A DNA stretch of 30,927 nucleotides, taken from contig CAZDZY010000030.1 in NCBI GenBank assembly GCA_964510055.1, positions 1-30,927 of the forward strand, written 5' to 3'. The DNA is from DTFZ01 sp964510055 (lineage in GTDB: Bacteria; Bacillota; Clostridia; Christensenellales; SZUA-584). Below are positions 16,168 through 24,149 of the stretch, piece by piece. Made by a program: the position numbers and the translations under genes. How positions within the stretch are numbered: the stretch's first letter is position 1; each line of letters begins with the position of its first letter. A model generated the notes under the pieces. The model saw nothing but the letters and a program-made list of their open reading frames with translations. It was not told the DNA's origin and ran no database searches.

Positions 16168-17255
16168 TATTTTTCCACCCCCTGCAGTTTCGGGTCAAAG
16201 GCGTCTCTCAGACCGTTCCCGAACAGGTTGATCGAAAGAACAATAAGAAAGATCATGATCGACGGAATAATAAGCAGGTATAGCTGTTGATACGGGGGCG
16301 CTATCGTGGTCCGGTAATCAGAAGCAAGCGACCCCAAAGACGGCATCGGGATCGATACCCCGAGGCCCAAAAAGCTTAAATAGCTTTCCGTGAAGATCGC
16401 CGACGGAATCTGAAGCGCCGCCGAGATAAAGATCACGGAAATACAGTTTGGTATCATGTGCTTGCGTATTATATGGCCCGCTTTAGCTCCCATAGCCTTT
16501 GCCGAAAGAACGAATTCCTGCTCTTTCAGGGAAAGTATCTGACCCCTTACCAGTCTCGCCATTCCCACCCAGTACAACAGGCCGAATACCAGGAATATGC
16601 TGACCATGCCGGGGCCTACCTTGGCAATGCCCGTGCCCGCCAGAACACCGTTCATCATGATATCCTTGATTGACACCGATAACAGTATGATAATAAGCAT
16701 ATCGGGCAGCGAATAGATGATATCCACTATACGCATCATTATCAGATCGGTTTTTCCCCCGGTATATCCCGATACGGCGCCGTAGATCACCCCGATTATC
16801 ACGACGATAATGGCAGCGATTATGCCTATCATAAGGGATATCCTCGTGCCGTAAATAAGGCGGGCCGCGTAATCGCGCCCGAGCTCATCCGTCCCCAGTA
16901 TATGGGGAAATACGCTTTGCCCGTCGGCAATGGCGGCCTTCTCTCTTTCGCTGTATTGGAACGGCTGCATATATTTTGAGCTTAAACTGCTGTTTTCCGC
17001 GCTCGTCGTCTTATAATCGTAAGGATAGAAAAAAGGCACGATGAAAGCGATTATAGCGATCAGAATAATGACAAAAAAGCTGACCATAGCTATTTTGTTT
17101 TTACGAAGCCTTCTTATGCCGTCCCTGAAGAACGTGGTGCTTTCGCGCATCCGCTCCTGCTGCTGTTTTTCCTCCTCGCTTGCCTTATAGAATTTATTCA
17201 GATCCAGCTGCATGCTGAGGAATTGTTTTTTCGGAAATTTCTGACCGTTTGCCAT
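16167..17255 (-). CDS. oppC: Oligopeptide ABC transporter permease OppC
   Basis: One half of the Opp membrane channel, 362 residues. A cytoplasmic N-terminal stretch of about 50 residues with the OppC_N-type segment (RDGIRRLRKNKIAMVS) precedes the first helix. A periplasmic loop follows, with HILGTDELGRDYAARLIYG, a very typical OppC/DppC motif. The permease domain holds five more helices with the EAA coupling loop near SAKAMGAKAGHIIRKHMIPN. GGGGG precedes the start, and oppB ends 14 bp upstream. Confidence 0.95.
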   Translation of the reverse strand: MANGQKFPKKQFLSMQLDLNKFYKASEEEKQQQERMRESTTFFRDGIRRLRKNKIAMVSFFVIILIAIIAFIVPFFYPYDYKTTSAENSSLSSKYMQPFQYSEREKAAIADGQSVFPHILGTDELGRDYAARLIYGTRISLMIGIIAAIIVVIIGVIYGAVSGYTGGKTDLIMMRIVDIIYSLPDMLIIILLSVSIKDIMMNGVLAGTGIAKVGPGMVSIFLVFGLLYWVGMARLVRGQILSLKEQEFVLSAKAMGAKAGHIIRKHMIPNCISVIFISAALQIPSAIFTESYLSFLGLGVSIPMPSLGSLASDYRTTIAPPYQQLYLLIIPSIMIFLIVLSINLFGNGLRDAFDPKLQGVEK

Positions 17256-17269
17256 GGATTAACCCCCGC

Positions 17270-18205
17270 TCATGAGAAATCGATTCTCTTGTCGAGAACC
17301 TTGTATACTATATCGCAAATCAAGTTCATACCGATCATCAATATCGCCAGGAATATGGTCGTGCCCATTATCATCGTATAATCACTGTCCTTGATGCTGT
17401 CGACGAAATACTTGCCGAGCCCGGCCACCGAGAATATCTTCTCTACTACTATACTGCCGGTTATTATATAAGCGAGCATGGGCCCGGTATAAGTGACCAC
17501 CGGAGTCAAGGCATTCTTCGCCGCGTGCTTAAAAATAACCAGCGGTTTGGAAACCCCCTTCGCGTTTGCAGTACGGATATAATCCTGGCTCAATACGTCA
17601 AGCATCGACGACCGCATCAACCTTATTATATATGCCATCGGGTAGAGCATCAGTGAAATAACGGGCATTACAAATCCGCNNNNNNNNNNCGGGTCGCCCC
17701 CCCTTGTCGGCAGTATCTGCAGCCAGACGCCGAACAGCCAGAGAAGTATAACGCCTACTATGAATGACGGCAGCGATATCGACGCCGTTGAAAATACGAG
17801 AACGATCTTGTCTAACTTCGAATCACGCTTGAGAGCCGAAACAGACCCAAGGAAAACTCCCAACACCAGCGCCAGCCCCGCCGCCATAAGGCCGAGCTGC
17901 ATGCTGGTCTTGAATCCGTTCAGGATAAGATCCATTGCCTTAAAGCCCTGAAATTTAATGGACTCTCCGAAGTCAAGCCTTGCCACATTGCCCAAATAGA
18001 CCAGATATTGTTCGAACAAGGGCTTATCCAGCCCGTATTTTTTATTGAGCGCATCGATGACCGACTGCGGAAGCGCCTTTGGCTTTATAAAAGGGCTGGA
18101 GGGCACAGCATGCATAATAAAAAAAGTGATCGTAATAATCAAAAAAATTGCAAATAAAGAAAGCACCAATCTTTTCGATATATATTTCAGCATTTTTGAG
18201 TTCAT
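17270..18205 (-). CDS. oppB: Oligopeptide ABC transporter permease OppB (contains N gap)
   Basis: The other half of the Opp channel, 311 codons as assembled. The first helix (about residues 10-32) is followed by the OppB loop with KKYGLDKPLFEQYLVYLGN and ARLDFGESIKF, then five more helices with the EAA loop TANAKGVSKPLVIFKHAAKN. Ten N (17680-17689) replace about four codons between ILPTRGGDP and GFVMPVISL; the frame is kept, so the gene is probably intact. The nearest purine-rich ribosome site (GGAGGGAGG) is about 13 bases upstream of the ATG, too far for ideal initiation. The upstream ORF ending in ATGA suggests that translation is coupled instead. Confidence 0.93.
   Translation of the reverse strand: MNSKMLKYISKRLVLSLFAIFLIITITFFIMHAVPSSPFIKPKALPQSVIDALNKKYGLDKPLFEQYLVYLGNVARLDFGESIKFQGFKAMDLILNGFKTSMQLGLMAAGLALVLGVFLGSVSALKRDSKLDKIVLVFSTASISLPSFIVGVILLWLFGVWLQILPTRGGDPXXXXGFVMPVISLMLYPMAYIIRLMRSSMLDVLSQDYIRTANAKGVSKPLVIFKHAAKNALTPVVTYTGPMLAYIITGSIVVEKIFSVAGLGKYFVDSIKDSDYTMIMGTTIFLAILMIGMNLICDIVYKVLDKRIDFS
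17680..17689. other. Assembly gap (10 N) inside oppB
   Basis: Ten undetermined bases. Typical OppB proteins have roughly 10 residues between the GG and the following xMP segment, which the 10-N length would about satisfy, so the gap size may be near the truth. Confidence 0.95.
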
Positions 18206-18288
18206 TGATTAACGACAGCCTCCCTCCGGTTTAAGCTGCATTGTTTAACAACAATCCTTAAACTTACTTTTATAATATTCTCCTGCAT
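18202..18288 (-). CDS. Putative 28-residue leader peptide of the opp operon
   Basis: ATG at 18288 is preceded by GGGGTGAAAA, a reasonable ribosome site. The 28-codon frame (begins MQENIIKVSL, ends EAVVNQ) stops with the TGA that overlaps the oppB ATG as ATGA. This arrangement would couple oppB translation to the leader and explains why the GGAGGGAGG site lies too far from the oppB start to work alone. The peptide has no recognised motif and no runs of a single amino acid as in attenuation leaders. Evidence is positional only. Confidence 0.4.
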   Translation of the reverse strand: MQENIIKVSLRIVVKQCSLNRREAVVNQ

Positions 18289-18311
18289 TTTTCACCCCAT
18301 GCATTTGTCAA

Positions 18312-18602
18312 CCGAAACGCTGACCAGATTGTTTTTTAATATTATATACAATAACTTATAAAAAATAAATAAGATTATTTTAATTAAGTTATGGGATTAT
18401 TTATTTATTTTACCGGTATATTATAAACATACAGCTTATTTCGTATATTTTATCTTCTGATATGCAAAAGCTTTCACATACTGAATATATATACCTTTTC
18501 CTATAACAAAAAAATAACAAAATTTTTTTCAGTTTATTGATGTATTTACACGCACGTCAACGCTTTAATCAATAATAAGCAAGATATATTTGTTTTTTAT
18601 CA
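18312..18602. other. AT-rich divergent intergenic region, opp and ltaE control
   Basis: Very AT-rich DNA between the opp operon and the threonine aldolase gene; it should hold the opp promoter. A consensus -35 TTGACA on the minus strand lies next to it (18311-18306) but the -10 at matching distance is poor. A TATAAT at about 18347-18352 on the minus strand is an alternative with a weak -35. The run GTTATTTTTTTGTTA near 18502 (minus strand) is also AT-rich. No gene seen. Confidence 0.4.
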
Positions 18603-18622
18603 GTGATGTCCAGGATCAGTTA

Positions 18623-18631
18623 TGGTATAAT
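18623..18631 (+). promoter_or_regulatory. Extended -10 promoter element of ltaE
   Basis: TGG-TATAAT, preceded by TTA, matches the extended -10 consensus and is identical to the element before the DctP-like gene. It lies about 40 bp upstream of the ltaE ATG; the -35 is weak. Confidence 0.5.
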
Positions 18632-18671
18632 ACCCCGTATTATTACCCTGTACAACAGCGAGGAGGACAAT

Positions 18672-19709
18672 ATGTACAGCTTTTCATCCGATTACAGCGA
18701 GGGAGCGCACCCGAATATACTCAAAGCTATGCTTGATTCCAATATGGAGCAAACAGACGGGTACGGTCTCGATAAATACTCGTTAGCGGCTGCGGACGCG
18801 ATAAAGAAAGCGATCGTCTGCAGGGGCGTCGATATACATTTTATTCCCGGCGGCACTCAAACAAACCTGATCGCGATATCTTCTTTTTTAAAGCCGCATG
18901 AAGCTGTCGTATCCGCATTAAGCGGGCATATCGAGGTTCACGAGACCGGCGCCATAGAATCATCCGGGCATAAGATATTGGGTATCGATACAAAAACGGG
19001 TAAGATCAGCCCTGACGATATAATGCCCGTGCTGGAATACCATTCCGACGAGCACATGGTAAAACCCCGCCTCGTATATATATCTAATACGACCGAACTG
19101 GGCACTGTATACAATAGACATGAGCTTGAAGCGTTAAGCGTTTTCTGCCGCCAAAACGGGCTTTTGCTGTATATGGACGGAGCGAGGCTCGGCTCGGCGC
19201 TCTGCTGCGAAGAATGCGGGCTTTCGTTTAACGATATCGCTGAGCTTTGCGACGCGTTCTATATAGGCGGAACAAAAAACGGCGCGCTTTTCGGGGAGGC
19301 GTTCGTTATATGCAACGATTCTCTTAAAAATGATTTCAGATATTATATCAAACAGAAGGGCGCGCTGCTTGCGAAGGGCAGAGCGCTCGGCATACAGTTT
19401 TTAGAGCTCTTCCGCGGAGACCTGTTTTTTGAGCTTGCCCGCCATGCGAACGAATCCGCAGATATAATGCGAAAAGCGATAGCCGGCGAAGGGTTCTCCT
19501 TCCTTACCGATTCTCCATCAAACCAGATATTCCCGATACTGCCCAATAAGCTTGTTCAAATGCTGCGCAAAGAGTATCAGGTCTTTATCTGGTCAAAGCC
19601 GGATCCGCAGCATACGTGCATAAGGCTCGTTACATCGTGGGCGACGCCTGAGGAGGAAGCCGAGGCTTTTGCCAAGAGGTTTAAAGAGCTTTGCGTTGAA
19701 GCTTTATAA
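18672..19709 (+). CDS. ltaE: Low-specificity L-threonine aldolase
   Basis: A PLP enzyme that splits L-threonine or allo-threonine to glycine and acetaldehyde, 345 residues, fold-type I. The PLP lysine is Lys202 in FYIGGTKNGALFGEA; Asp169 in YMDGARLG should bind the PLP nitrogen; the SGHIEVHETGA segment (84-94) stacks on the cofactor. The start at 18672 has AGCGAGGAGG upstream; a longer in-frame reading from 18603 covers the promoter and is rejected. It is followed by the YbjQ gene at 24 bp. Glycine made here could feed the riboswitch-controlled glycine cleavage operon 1.3 kb away. Confidence 0.93.
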   Translation: MYSFSSDYSEGAHPNILKAMLDSNMEQTDGYGLDKYSLAAADAIKKAIVCRGVDIHFIPGGTQTNLIAISSFLKPHEAVVSALSGHIEVHETGAIESSGHKILGIDTKTGKISPDDIMPVLEYHSDEHMVKPRLVYISNTTELGTVYNRHELEALSVFCRQNGLLLYMDGARLGSALCCEECGLSFNDIAELCDAFYIGGTKNGALFGEAFVICNDSLKNDFRYYIKQKGALLAKGRALGIQFLELFRGDLFFELARHANESADIMRKAIAGEGFSFLTDSPSNQIFPILPNKLVQMLRKEYQVFIWSKPDPQHTCIRLVTSWATPEEEAEAFAKRFKELCVEAL

Positions 19710-19733
19710 TTGATATTTATCAGGAGGTCATTA

Positions 19734-20054
19734 ATGATAGTAACAACTACGCCTTCCGTGGAAGGCAAAAGGATAGTGGAGTATATGGGGATCGTCTTCG
19801 GAGAGGTGATATCGGGCGTAGACTTCATAAAAGACTTCGCAGCGGGGCTTACAAACTTCTTCGGCGGGCGTTCCACAGCTTATGAAGGGGAACTCATAGA
19901 GGCGCGTCAAAACGCCATTGCCGAGATGGTTTCCCGCGCCCAGGCAATGGGCGCTAACGCCGTGGTGGGCGTGGACATTGACTACGAGGTGTTGGGGCAG
20001 GGCGGCAATATGCTTATGGTAACGGCTTCCGGCACCGCCGTTGTTGTGCAATAA
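19734..20054 (+). CDS. YbjQ-family (DUF74) heavy-metal-binding-domain protein
   Basis: A 106-residue small protein of the YbjQ/UPF0145 family, which forms pentameric or decameric rings of unclear function. Typical features are TTPSVEGKRIVEYMGIVFGE at the start, ARQNAIAEMVSRAQAMGANAVVGV in the middle, and a closing strand MVTASGTAVVV. AGGAGG precedes the ATG at 19734; an upstream in-frame start at 19710 lacks one. It probably shares the ltaE transcript. No clear terminator separates it from the convergent ASCH gene. Confidence 0.9.
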   Translation: MIVTTTPSVEGKRIVEYMGIVFGEVISGVDFIKDFAAGLTNFFGGRSTAYEGELIEARQNAIAEMVSRAQAMGANAVVGVDIDYEVLGQGGNMLMVTASGTAVVVQ

Positions 20055-20119
20055 GGTGAAATAGGGCCGCATCCCAAATCCCTGGGCTTCTTAACGTGAT
20101 CTTAAGCGGGAATCGGGCA

Positions 20120-20566
20120 TCAGATATACACGACTTCGAACCGTTCGCATACGACAGGCATTTCTTCGTTGAACTCCCTGCCTATTGATTCGCACTCCAT
20201 GGTGAAGAACCACTTGTGTGCGCGCCGCCAGAACTCAAGGCTTAAGTCTCCTTCGCCTTCCGTTGCTGCGTGTTCGGCGGTCACCTCACTGAAAGATACT
20301 ACGTCGACCCGGGTCGTTTTAACGATACACTTCGGCTCACCGAAGAAATCAGTGATGATGCATGCGTCGCCCGCCTTCGGAATGGGCTCGTTTTCATGCT
20401 CAAACACCCACGCGCACGACGCGGTTGCACGCTTTTTGCCCGCCAATACAAGCTCCGCGAGCTTTCTTGCGTCTCCTTCGTTGTTGCAGAAATAATACGA
20501 CGTATACTTTTCAGTTTTATCTCCGGTTGCCTTTTTAAACTTATCCCAATACTCTTCGACCGTCAT
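20120..20566 (-). CDS. ASCH-domain protein
   Basis: A 148-residue protein of the ASCH (ASC-1 homology, PUA-like) superfamily, thought to bind RNA or modified nucleosides; several members are amidohydrolases for N4-acetylcytidine. Conserved blocks are LAELVLAGKKRATASCAW, then PKAGDACIITDFFGEPKCIV, and the family EGEGDLSLEFWRRAHKWFF with the Glu/Asp-rich turn. This fits the subgroup of about 150 residues found in Firmicutes. Function here is not known. It follows the zinc-ribbon gene on the same strand, separated by a terminator, so it has its own transcription or readthrough. Confidence 0.88.
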   Translation of the reverse strand: MTVEEYWDKFKKATGDKTEKYTSYYFCNNEGDARKLAELVLAGKKRATASCAWVFEHENEPIPKAGDACIITDFFGEPKCIVKTTRVDVVSFSEVTAEHAATEGEGDLSLEFWRRAHKWFFTMECESIGREFNEEMPVVCERFEVVYI

Positions 20567-20613
20567 AATATTGCTCCTGATTGAATTTCTCCGGTAAATG
20601 CATTACACATATA

Positions 20614-20640
20614 AAAGAAGAGCTTTTCGCTCTTCTTAAT
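20614..20640 (-). terminator. Terminator after the zinc-ribbon gene
   Basis: AAGAAGAGC pairs with GCTCTTCTT around a TTTTC loop, a perfect 9-bp stem. On the minus strand it is followed by TTTTATA, directly after the zinc-ribbon stop. Confidence 0.75.
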
Positions 20641-20646
20641 TACTTT

Positions 20647-20817
20647 TTAATATCTTTTATTGATATACTGGTTTCTCTGCTGTTTCCTTGCTTTTCTGCA
20701 TTCCGGGCATCTTATCGGGTCGTTCTCGAAGCCTTTTTCCCTGTAGAAAGCCTGTTCTCTGTCAGAAAAGACAAACTCGGAATTGCATTCCCTGCAAATG
20801 ATCTTTTTTTCCGCCAT
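20647..20817 (-). CDS. Small zinc-ribbon protein (zf-trcl-like)
   Basis: A 56-residue protein starting MAEKKIICRECNSEFVFSD. Two CxxC pairs (ICREC, residues 8 and 11; RCPEC, residues 37 and 40) would bind one zinc. The intervening segment EQAFYREKGFENDP and the basic tail RKARKQQRNQ match the common probable zinc-ribbon family of Firmicutes. The family has no assigned role; nucleic-acid binding is a guess from the basic tail. AAGGAGG lies at ideal distance from the ATG, and a terminator follows. Confidence 0.88.
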   Translation of the reverse strand: MAEKKIICRECNSEFVFSDREQAFYREKGFENDPIRCPECRKARKQQRNQYINKRY

Positions 20818-20952
20818 TGGGCAACCTCCTTTTTATAGTTCGGTTTTTGAGCTCAACCGTTATATGGAGGTTGTCAAAAAACAGATTAACGCCTTTACAG
20901 CTATTTTGAGCCACCTGACTATAGCATATGCGTAATAAAAGCACAAGCGTAT

Positions 20953-20966
20953 ATTTTCATGAAAAT
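20953..20966. repeat. 14-bp palindrome downstream of gcvPB
   Basis: ATTTTCATGAAAAT is a perfect palindrome in the gap between the gcv operon and the zinc-ribbon gene. It could be an operator for the zinc-ribbon gene or part of a weak gcv terminator; no T-run supports the latter. Confidence 0.3.
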
Positions 20967-20976
20967 CAGCACTATA

Positions 20977-22410
20977 TCAGCGCATGAATTTCAGTTTCGG
21001 CTCCCTTGCCGCTTTGCCTTCGTCCGGCCTTGAAACAGCGGTATTTGAGGGGGCGTTCTTTACGGCCTCCGGGTCGTTTTGCGCCTCGTTCGCTATGCTT
21101 ATCATAGCGTCTATAAACTCATCCAATGTTTCGCGGCTTTCCGTCTCTGTAGGCTCTATCATCATGGCTTCCTTCACTATAAGCGGAAAATACACCGTCG
21201 GCGGATGGAATCCATAGTCGATAAGCCTCTTCGCTACGTCGAGCGTTGATACGCCGAACTCTTTCTGCTTCTTTCCCGAAAACACGACCTCGTGCATGCA
21301 CATCGTGTCAAACGGCAGATCATAATAATCGCGCAGCTTTGCCCGTATATAGTTTGCGCCCAGCACCGCCGCCTCCGAAGCTTCTTTCAATCCTTGGGCT
21401 CCCATCGTCAGCATATACGTATACGCTTTTACGACCACGCCGAAATTCCCGTAGAACGATCTTACCTTGCCTATCGAGAGCGGGCGGTCGTTATCCAAAA
21501 TGAATCCTTTATCCGTCTTCACTACGACAGGCTTCGGCAGGAAAGGAATAAGCTCGCTTGATACGCCTACCGGGCCGGACCCCGGCCCGCCGCCGCCGTG
21601 AGGCGTGCTGAACGTTTTGTGCAGGTTCAGGTGCACGACGTCAAATCCCATGTCTCCCGGCCTCGATATGCCCATTATGGCGTTCATATTAGCACCGTCG
21701 TAATACAGCAGCCCTCCGGCTTTGTGCACCATATCGGCAATCTGCTTGATATTCGTATCGAACAGCCCCAGCGTGTTCGGGTTCGTAAGCATGAGCCCCG
21801 CTGTTTCATCGCTGATTACGTCCGCAAGCGCGCCTAAGTCTACCATGCCGTTTTCATTTGACTTTACGTTTATGATATCGAATCCCGCAAGCGCCGCCGA
21901 CGCGGGGTTTGTGCCGTGCGCCGAGTCGGGTACTATTATATTCCTGCGTTTTAAGTCTTTCCGGTTCTCGTGATACGCTTTTATTATCATCAGGCCTGTC
22001 ATCTCGCCGTGCGCGCCCGCCGCGGGCTGAAGCGTAAAAGCGTCCATGCCCGTTATTTCGGACAGCATCCTGTCTGTCTCATACATAAGCTCAAGGCAGC
22101 CTTGAACGGCCTCTTCGCTCTGAAGCGGATGAACGTTTGCGAAGCCCGGGAGCCTCGCCATCGCTTCGTTTACCTTCGGGTTGTATTTCATCGTGCAGGA
22201 GCCGAGAGGATAGAATCCCGAATCCACGCCGAAATTCTTCATCGACAGCGCTGTATAATGGCGGACGAGATCGACCTCGCTTATTTCAGGCAGCTCGGGA
22301 GCAGCCTCGCGGATAAGCTCCGCGGGCAGCATCGATACTATNNNNNNNNNNAGCGAGACGCCTGTCCTGCCGCTGCGGCTCATTTCAAATATCAGTTCAG
22401 TTTTCTTCAT
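20977..22410 (-). CDS. gcvPB: Glycine dehydrogenase (decarboxylating) subunit 2 (contains N gap)
   Basis: The PLP-bearing subunit of the split P-protein; with GcvPA it decarboxylates glycine and passes the aminomethyl group to lipoyl-GcvH. 477 codons as assembled. The PLP lysine is Lys265 in LNLHKTFSTPHGGGGPG, and GFYPLGSCTMKYNPK (66-80) and DSAHGTNPAS are family signatures. Ten N at 22342-22351 fall near residue 20, after GRTGVS. Typical GcvPB proteins have about nine or ten residues there before the LLP segment, so the true gap may be longer than ten bases. The ATG overlaps the gcvPA stop (ATGA). It ends the operon; no lpd gene follows. Confidence 0.95.
   Translation of the reverse strand: MKKTELIFEMSRSGRTGVSXXXXIVSMLPAELIREAAPELPEISEVDLVRHYTALSMKNFGVDSGFYPLGSCTMKYNPKVNEAMARLPGFANVHPLQSEEAVQGCLELMYETDRMLSEITGMDAFTLQPAAGAHGEMTGLMIIKAYHENRKDLKRRNIIVPDSAHGTNPASAALAGFDIINVKSNENGMVDLGALADVISDETAGLMLTNPNTLGLFDTNIKQIADMVHKAGGLLYYDGANMNAIMGISRPGDMGFDVVHLNLHKTFSTPHGGGGPGSGPVGVSSELIPFLPKPVVVKTDKGFILDNDRPLSIGKVRSFYGNFGVVVKAYTYMLTMGAQGLKEASEAAVLGANYIRAKLRDYYDLPFDTMCMHEVVFSGKKQKEFGVSTLDVAKRLIDYGFHPPTVYFPLIVKEAMMIEPTETESRETLDEFIDAMISIANEAQNDPEAVKNAPSNTAVSRPDEGKAAREPKLKFMR
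22342..22351. other. Assembly gap (10 N) inside gcvPB
   Basis: Ten undetermined bases that keep the reading frame. Comparison with the usual GcvPB N-terminus suggests that more than four codons are missing, so 10 is probably a placeholder length. Confidence 0.95.
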
Positions 22411-23747
22411 GCTTCCACCGCCTTTGCAGCTAATGCATCTATCTCGCCCTTTGTCCTCTTTTCGGTAACGGCAACAAGGTATGTCCCCGAAAGCTCCAGG
22501 TAATCCCGACCGAGGTCATAGCCTCCGATGATTCCGTTTGAAAGAAGATGCGCGTTCAGCTTGTTTATGTCTCCGTCGTATTTGACGGCAAATTCCTTGA
22601 AGAACGGGGCATCAAACACAGGTTTGAATTTACCCGTTTTGACGAGCGTATCAAATGCATAATGTGATTTATTGAGGCACTGTTCGGCAGCTTCCCGCAA
22701 CCCCTGTCTGCCCATCGCAGTAAGATAAATCGTTGCCGCGAGAGCGCAAAGCGCTTCGTTAGAGCATATATTCGACGTGGCTTTTTCGCGCCTTATGTGC
22801 TGCTCTCTCGTCTGGATCGTCAGCACGAAGCAGCGTTTGCCGTTTTTGTCGACGGTCTCGCCCACTATCCTTCCGGGCATCCTGCGCAGCAGTTCTTCCT
22901 TCGCCGCGAAGAATCCGAGGTACGGCCCGCCGAAGCTAAGCGGATTTCCCATAGCCTGCCCCTCGCCTACGGCTATATCCGCGCCCGCTTCGCCCGGAGA
23001 TTTCAGAATAGCAAGAGCAATCGGGTCGCAGCTTACCGCGAGCAGCGCGCCGCGCCTGTGCGCCGCGTCCGCTATCGCCTTAACGTCTTCGGCTATTCCG
23101 AAGAAGTTTGGAGTCTGTATTATGACTGCCGCCGTGTTGTCGGATATCATGCTCTCAATAGCAGCCAAATCAGCGGCTCCGTTTGCGTATCCGAACTCCT
23201 TAACGGCAATGCCCTTAAATCGGGCGTATGTCTTCAGCACTTCGCGGCTTCGCGGGCTAACGTTCTTCGCTGCGAGCACTTCGCTGCGTTTCGTCGCGCT
23301 GCACGCCATAACTGCCGCTTCCGCCATTGCGGAAGCGCCGTCGTATACTGAAGCGTTCGCAACGTCCATGCCGGTAAGAGAGCATATGAGCGACTGATAT
23401 TCAAATATAGCCTGCAGCGTGCCCTGGCTTATTTCGGGCTGGTACGGAGTATACGCCGTATAGAACTCCTGCCGTGAAAGCAGGCTGTCTACCACTGCGG
23501 GTATAAAATGGTCGTAAGCCCCGGCTCCCAGAAAGCACGCATAGTCTTCAGTATTTACGTTTGCCTTTGCCAGCGCCTTAAGGCGTTTCGTTACCTCTAG
23601 TTCGGAAAGCCCGGCGGGCAGACCGAGAGGCCTTTTCAGCCTTACGTCCTCCGGAACGGCTTCAAACAGATCGGAAATGCTATGGACCCCTATAGCCTCA
23701 AGCATCTCGCGCTGCTGCTGTTTCGTATTCGGTATATACGGCTGCAT
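22407..23747 (-). CDS. gcvPA: Glycine dehydrogenase (decarboxylating) subunit 1
   Basis: The N-terminal-type half of the split P-protein, 446 residues, partner of GcvPB. Signatures are YIPNTKQQQREMLEAIG at the start, FLGAGAYDHFIPAVVDSLLSR (split near residue 100), YTPYQPEISQGTLQAIFEYQ, and GEGQAMGNPLSFGGPYLGF. It begins two bases after the gcvH stop, using GGAG within the gcvH end, and overlaps gcvPB by four bases, so stoichiometric coupled translation is likely. Confidence 0.96.
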   Translation of the reverse strand: MQPYIPNTKQQQREMLEAIGVHSISDLFEAVPEDVRLKRPLGLPAGLSELEVTKRLKALAKANVNTEDYACFLGAGAYDHFIPAVVDSLLSRQEFYTAYTPYQPEISQGTLQAIFEYQSLICSLTGMDVANASVYDGASAMAEAAVMACSATKRSEVLAAKNVSPRSREVLKTYARFKGIAVKEFGYANGAADLAAIESMISDNTAAVIIQTPNFFGIAEDVKAIADAAHRRGALLAVSCDPIALAILKSPGEAGADIAVGEGQAMGNPLSFGGPYLGFFAAKEELLRRMPGRIVGETVDKNGKRCFVLTIQTREQHIRREKATSNICSNEALCALAATIYLTAMGRQGLREAAEQCLNKSHYAFDTLVKTGKFKPVFDAPFFKEFAVKYDGDINKLNAHLLSNGIIGGYDLGRDYLELSGTYLVAVTEKRTKGEIDALAAKAVEA

Positions 23748-23748
23748 T

Positions 23749-24132
23749 TTACTCCTCCGTCTTGCAGAACTCTTCGTAGCCCCGGGCTTCCATAAGCCCG
23801 TTTACTTCGCTCTCGTCGTCCATCTCAATAACAGCGATCCAGCTCTTGTACGGATCGGCGTTGATGCCTTCCGGGGCGTCGCCGAGCCCTTCGTTGACTT
23901 CGGCTACTTTGCCCGACACCGGTGTATAAACGTCGGAAGCGGCTTTTACCGAATCGACCGCGCTTAAAACGTCGCCTGCCTTAAGCTGCGCTCCTTCCTG
24001 GGGCAGTTCGACGTATACTATCTCGCCGAGGCTGTGCTGCGCAAAATCCGTTATGCCTATATATGCCTTATTTCCTTCTACCTTTACCCACTCGTGCTCT
24101 TTTGAATACCTTAAACCTTCAACAACTCTCAT
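23749..24132 (-). CDS. gcvH: Glycine cleavage system H protein
   Basis: The lipoyl carrier that shuttles the aminomethyl intermediate between P- and T-proteins; 127 residues as usual. The lipoylated residue is Lys63 in AVDSVKAASDVY. The common Glu before SVKA is Asp here, a mild change. HEWV near the start and a C-terminal GYEEFC segment are typical. The ATG at 24132 has GGAGG six bases upstream; an in-frame TTG at 24138 is less likely. It lies 17 bp after gcvT. Confidence 0.96.
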   Translation of the reverse strand: MRVVEGLRYSKEHEWVKVEGNKAYIGITDFAQHSLGEIVYVELPQEGAQLKAGDVLSAVDSVKAASDVYTPVSGKVAEVNEGLGDAPEGINADPYKSWIAVIEMDDESEVNGLMEARGYEEFCKTEE

Positions 24133-24149
24133 ACTCAACCTCCGTTAAT

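Noticed and set aside
20864..20935. Plus-strand 23-codon ORF (MEVVKKQINAF...)
   Set aside because: No ribosome site or promoter, and it lies antisense to the zinc-ribbon leader.
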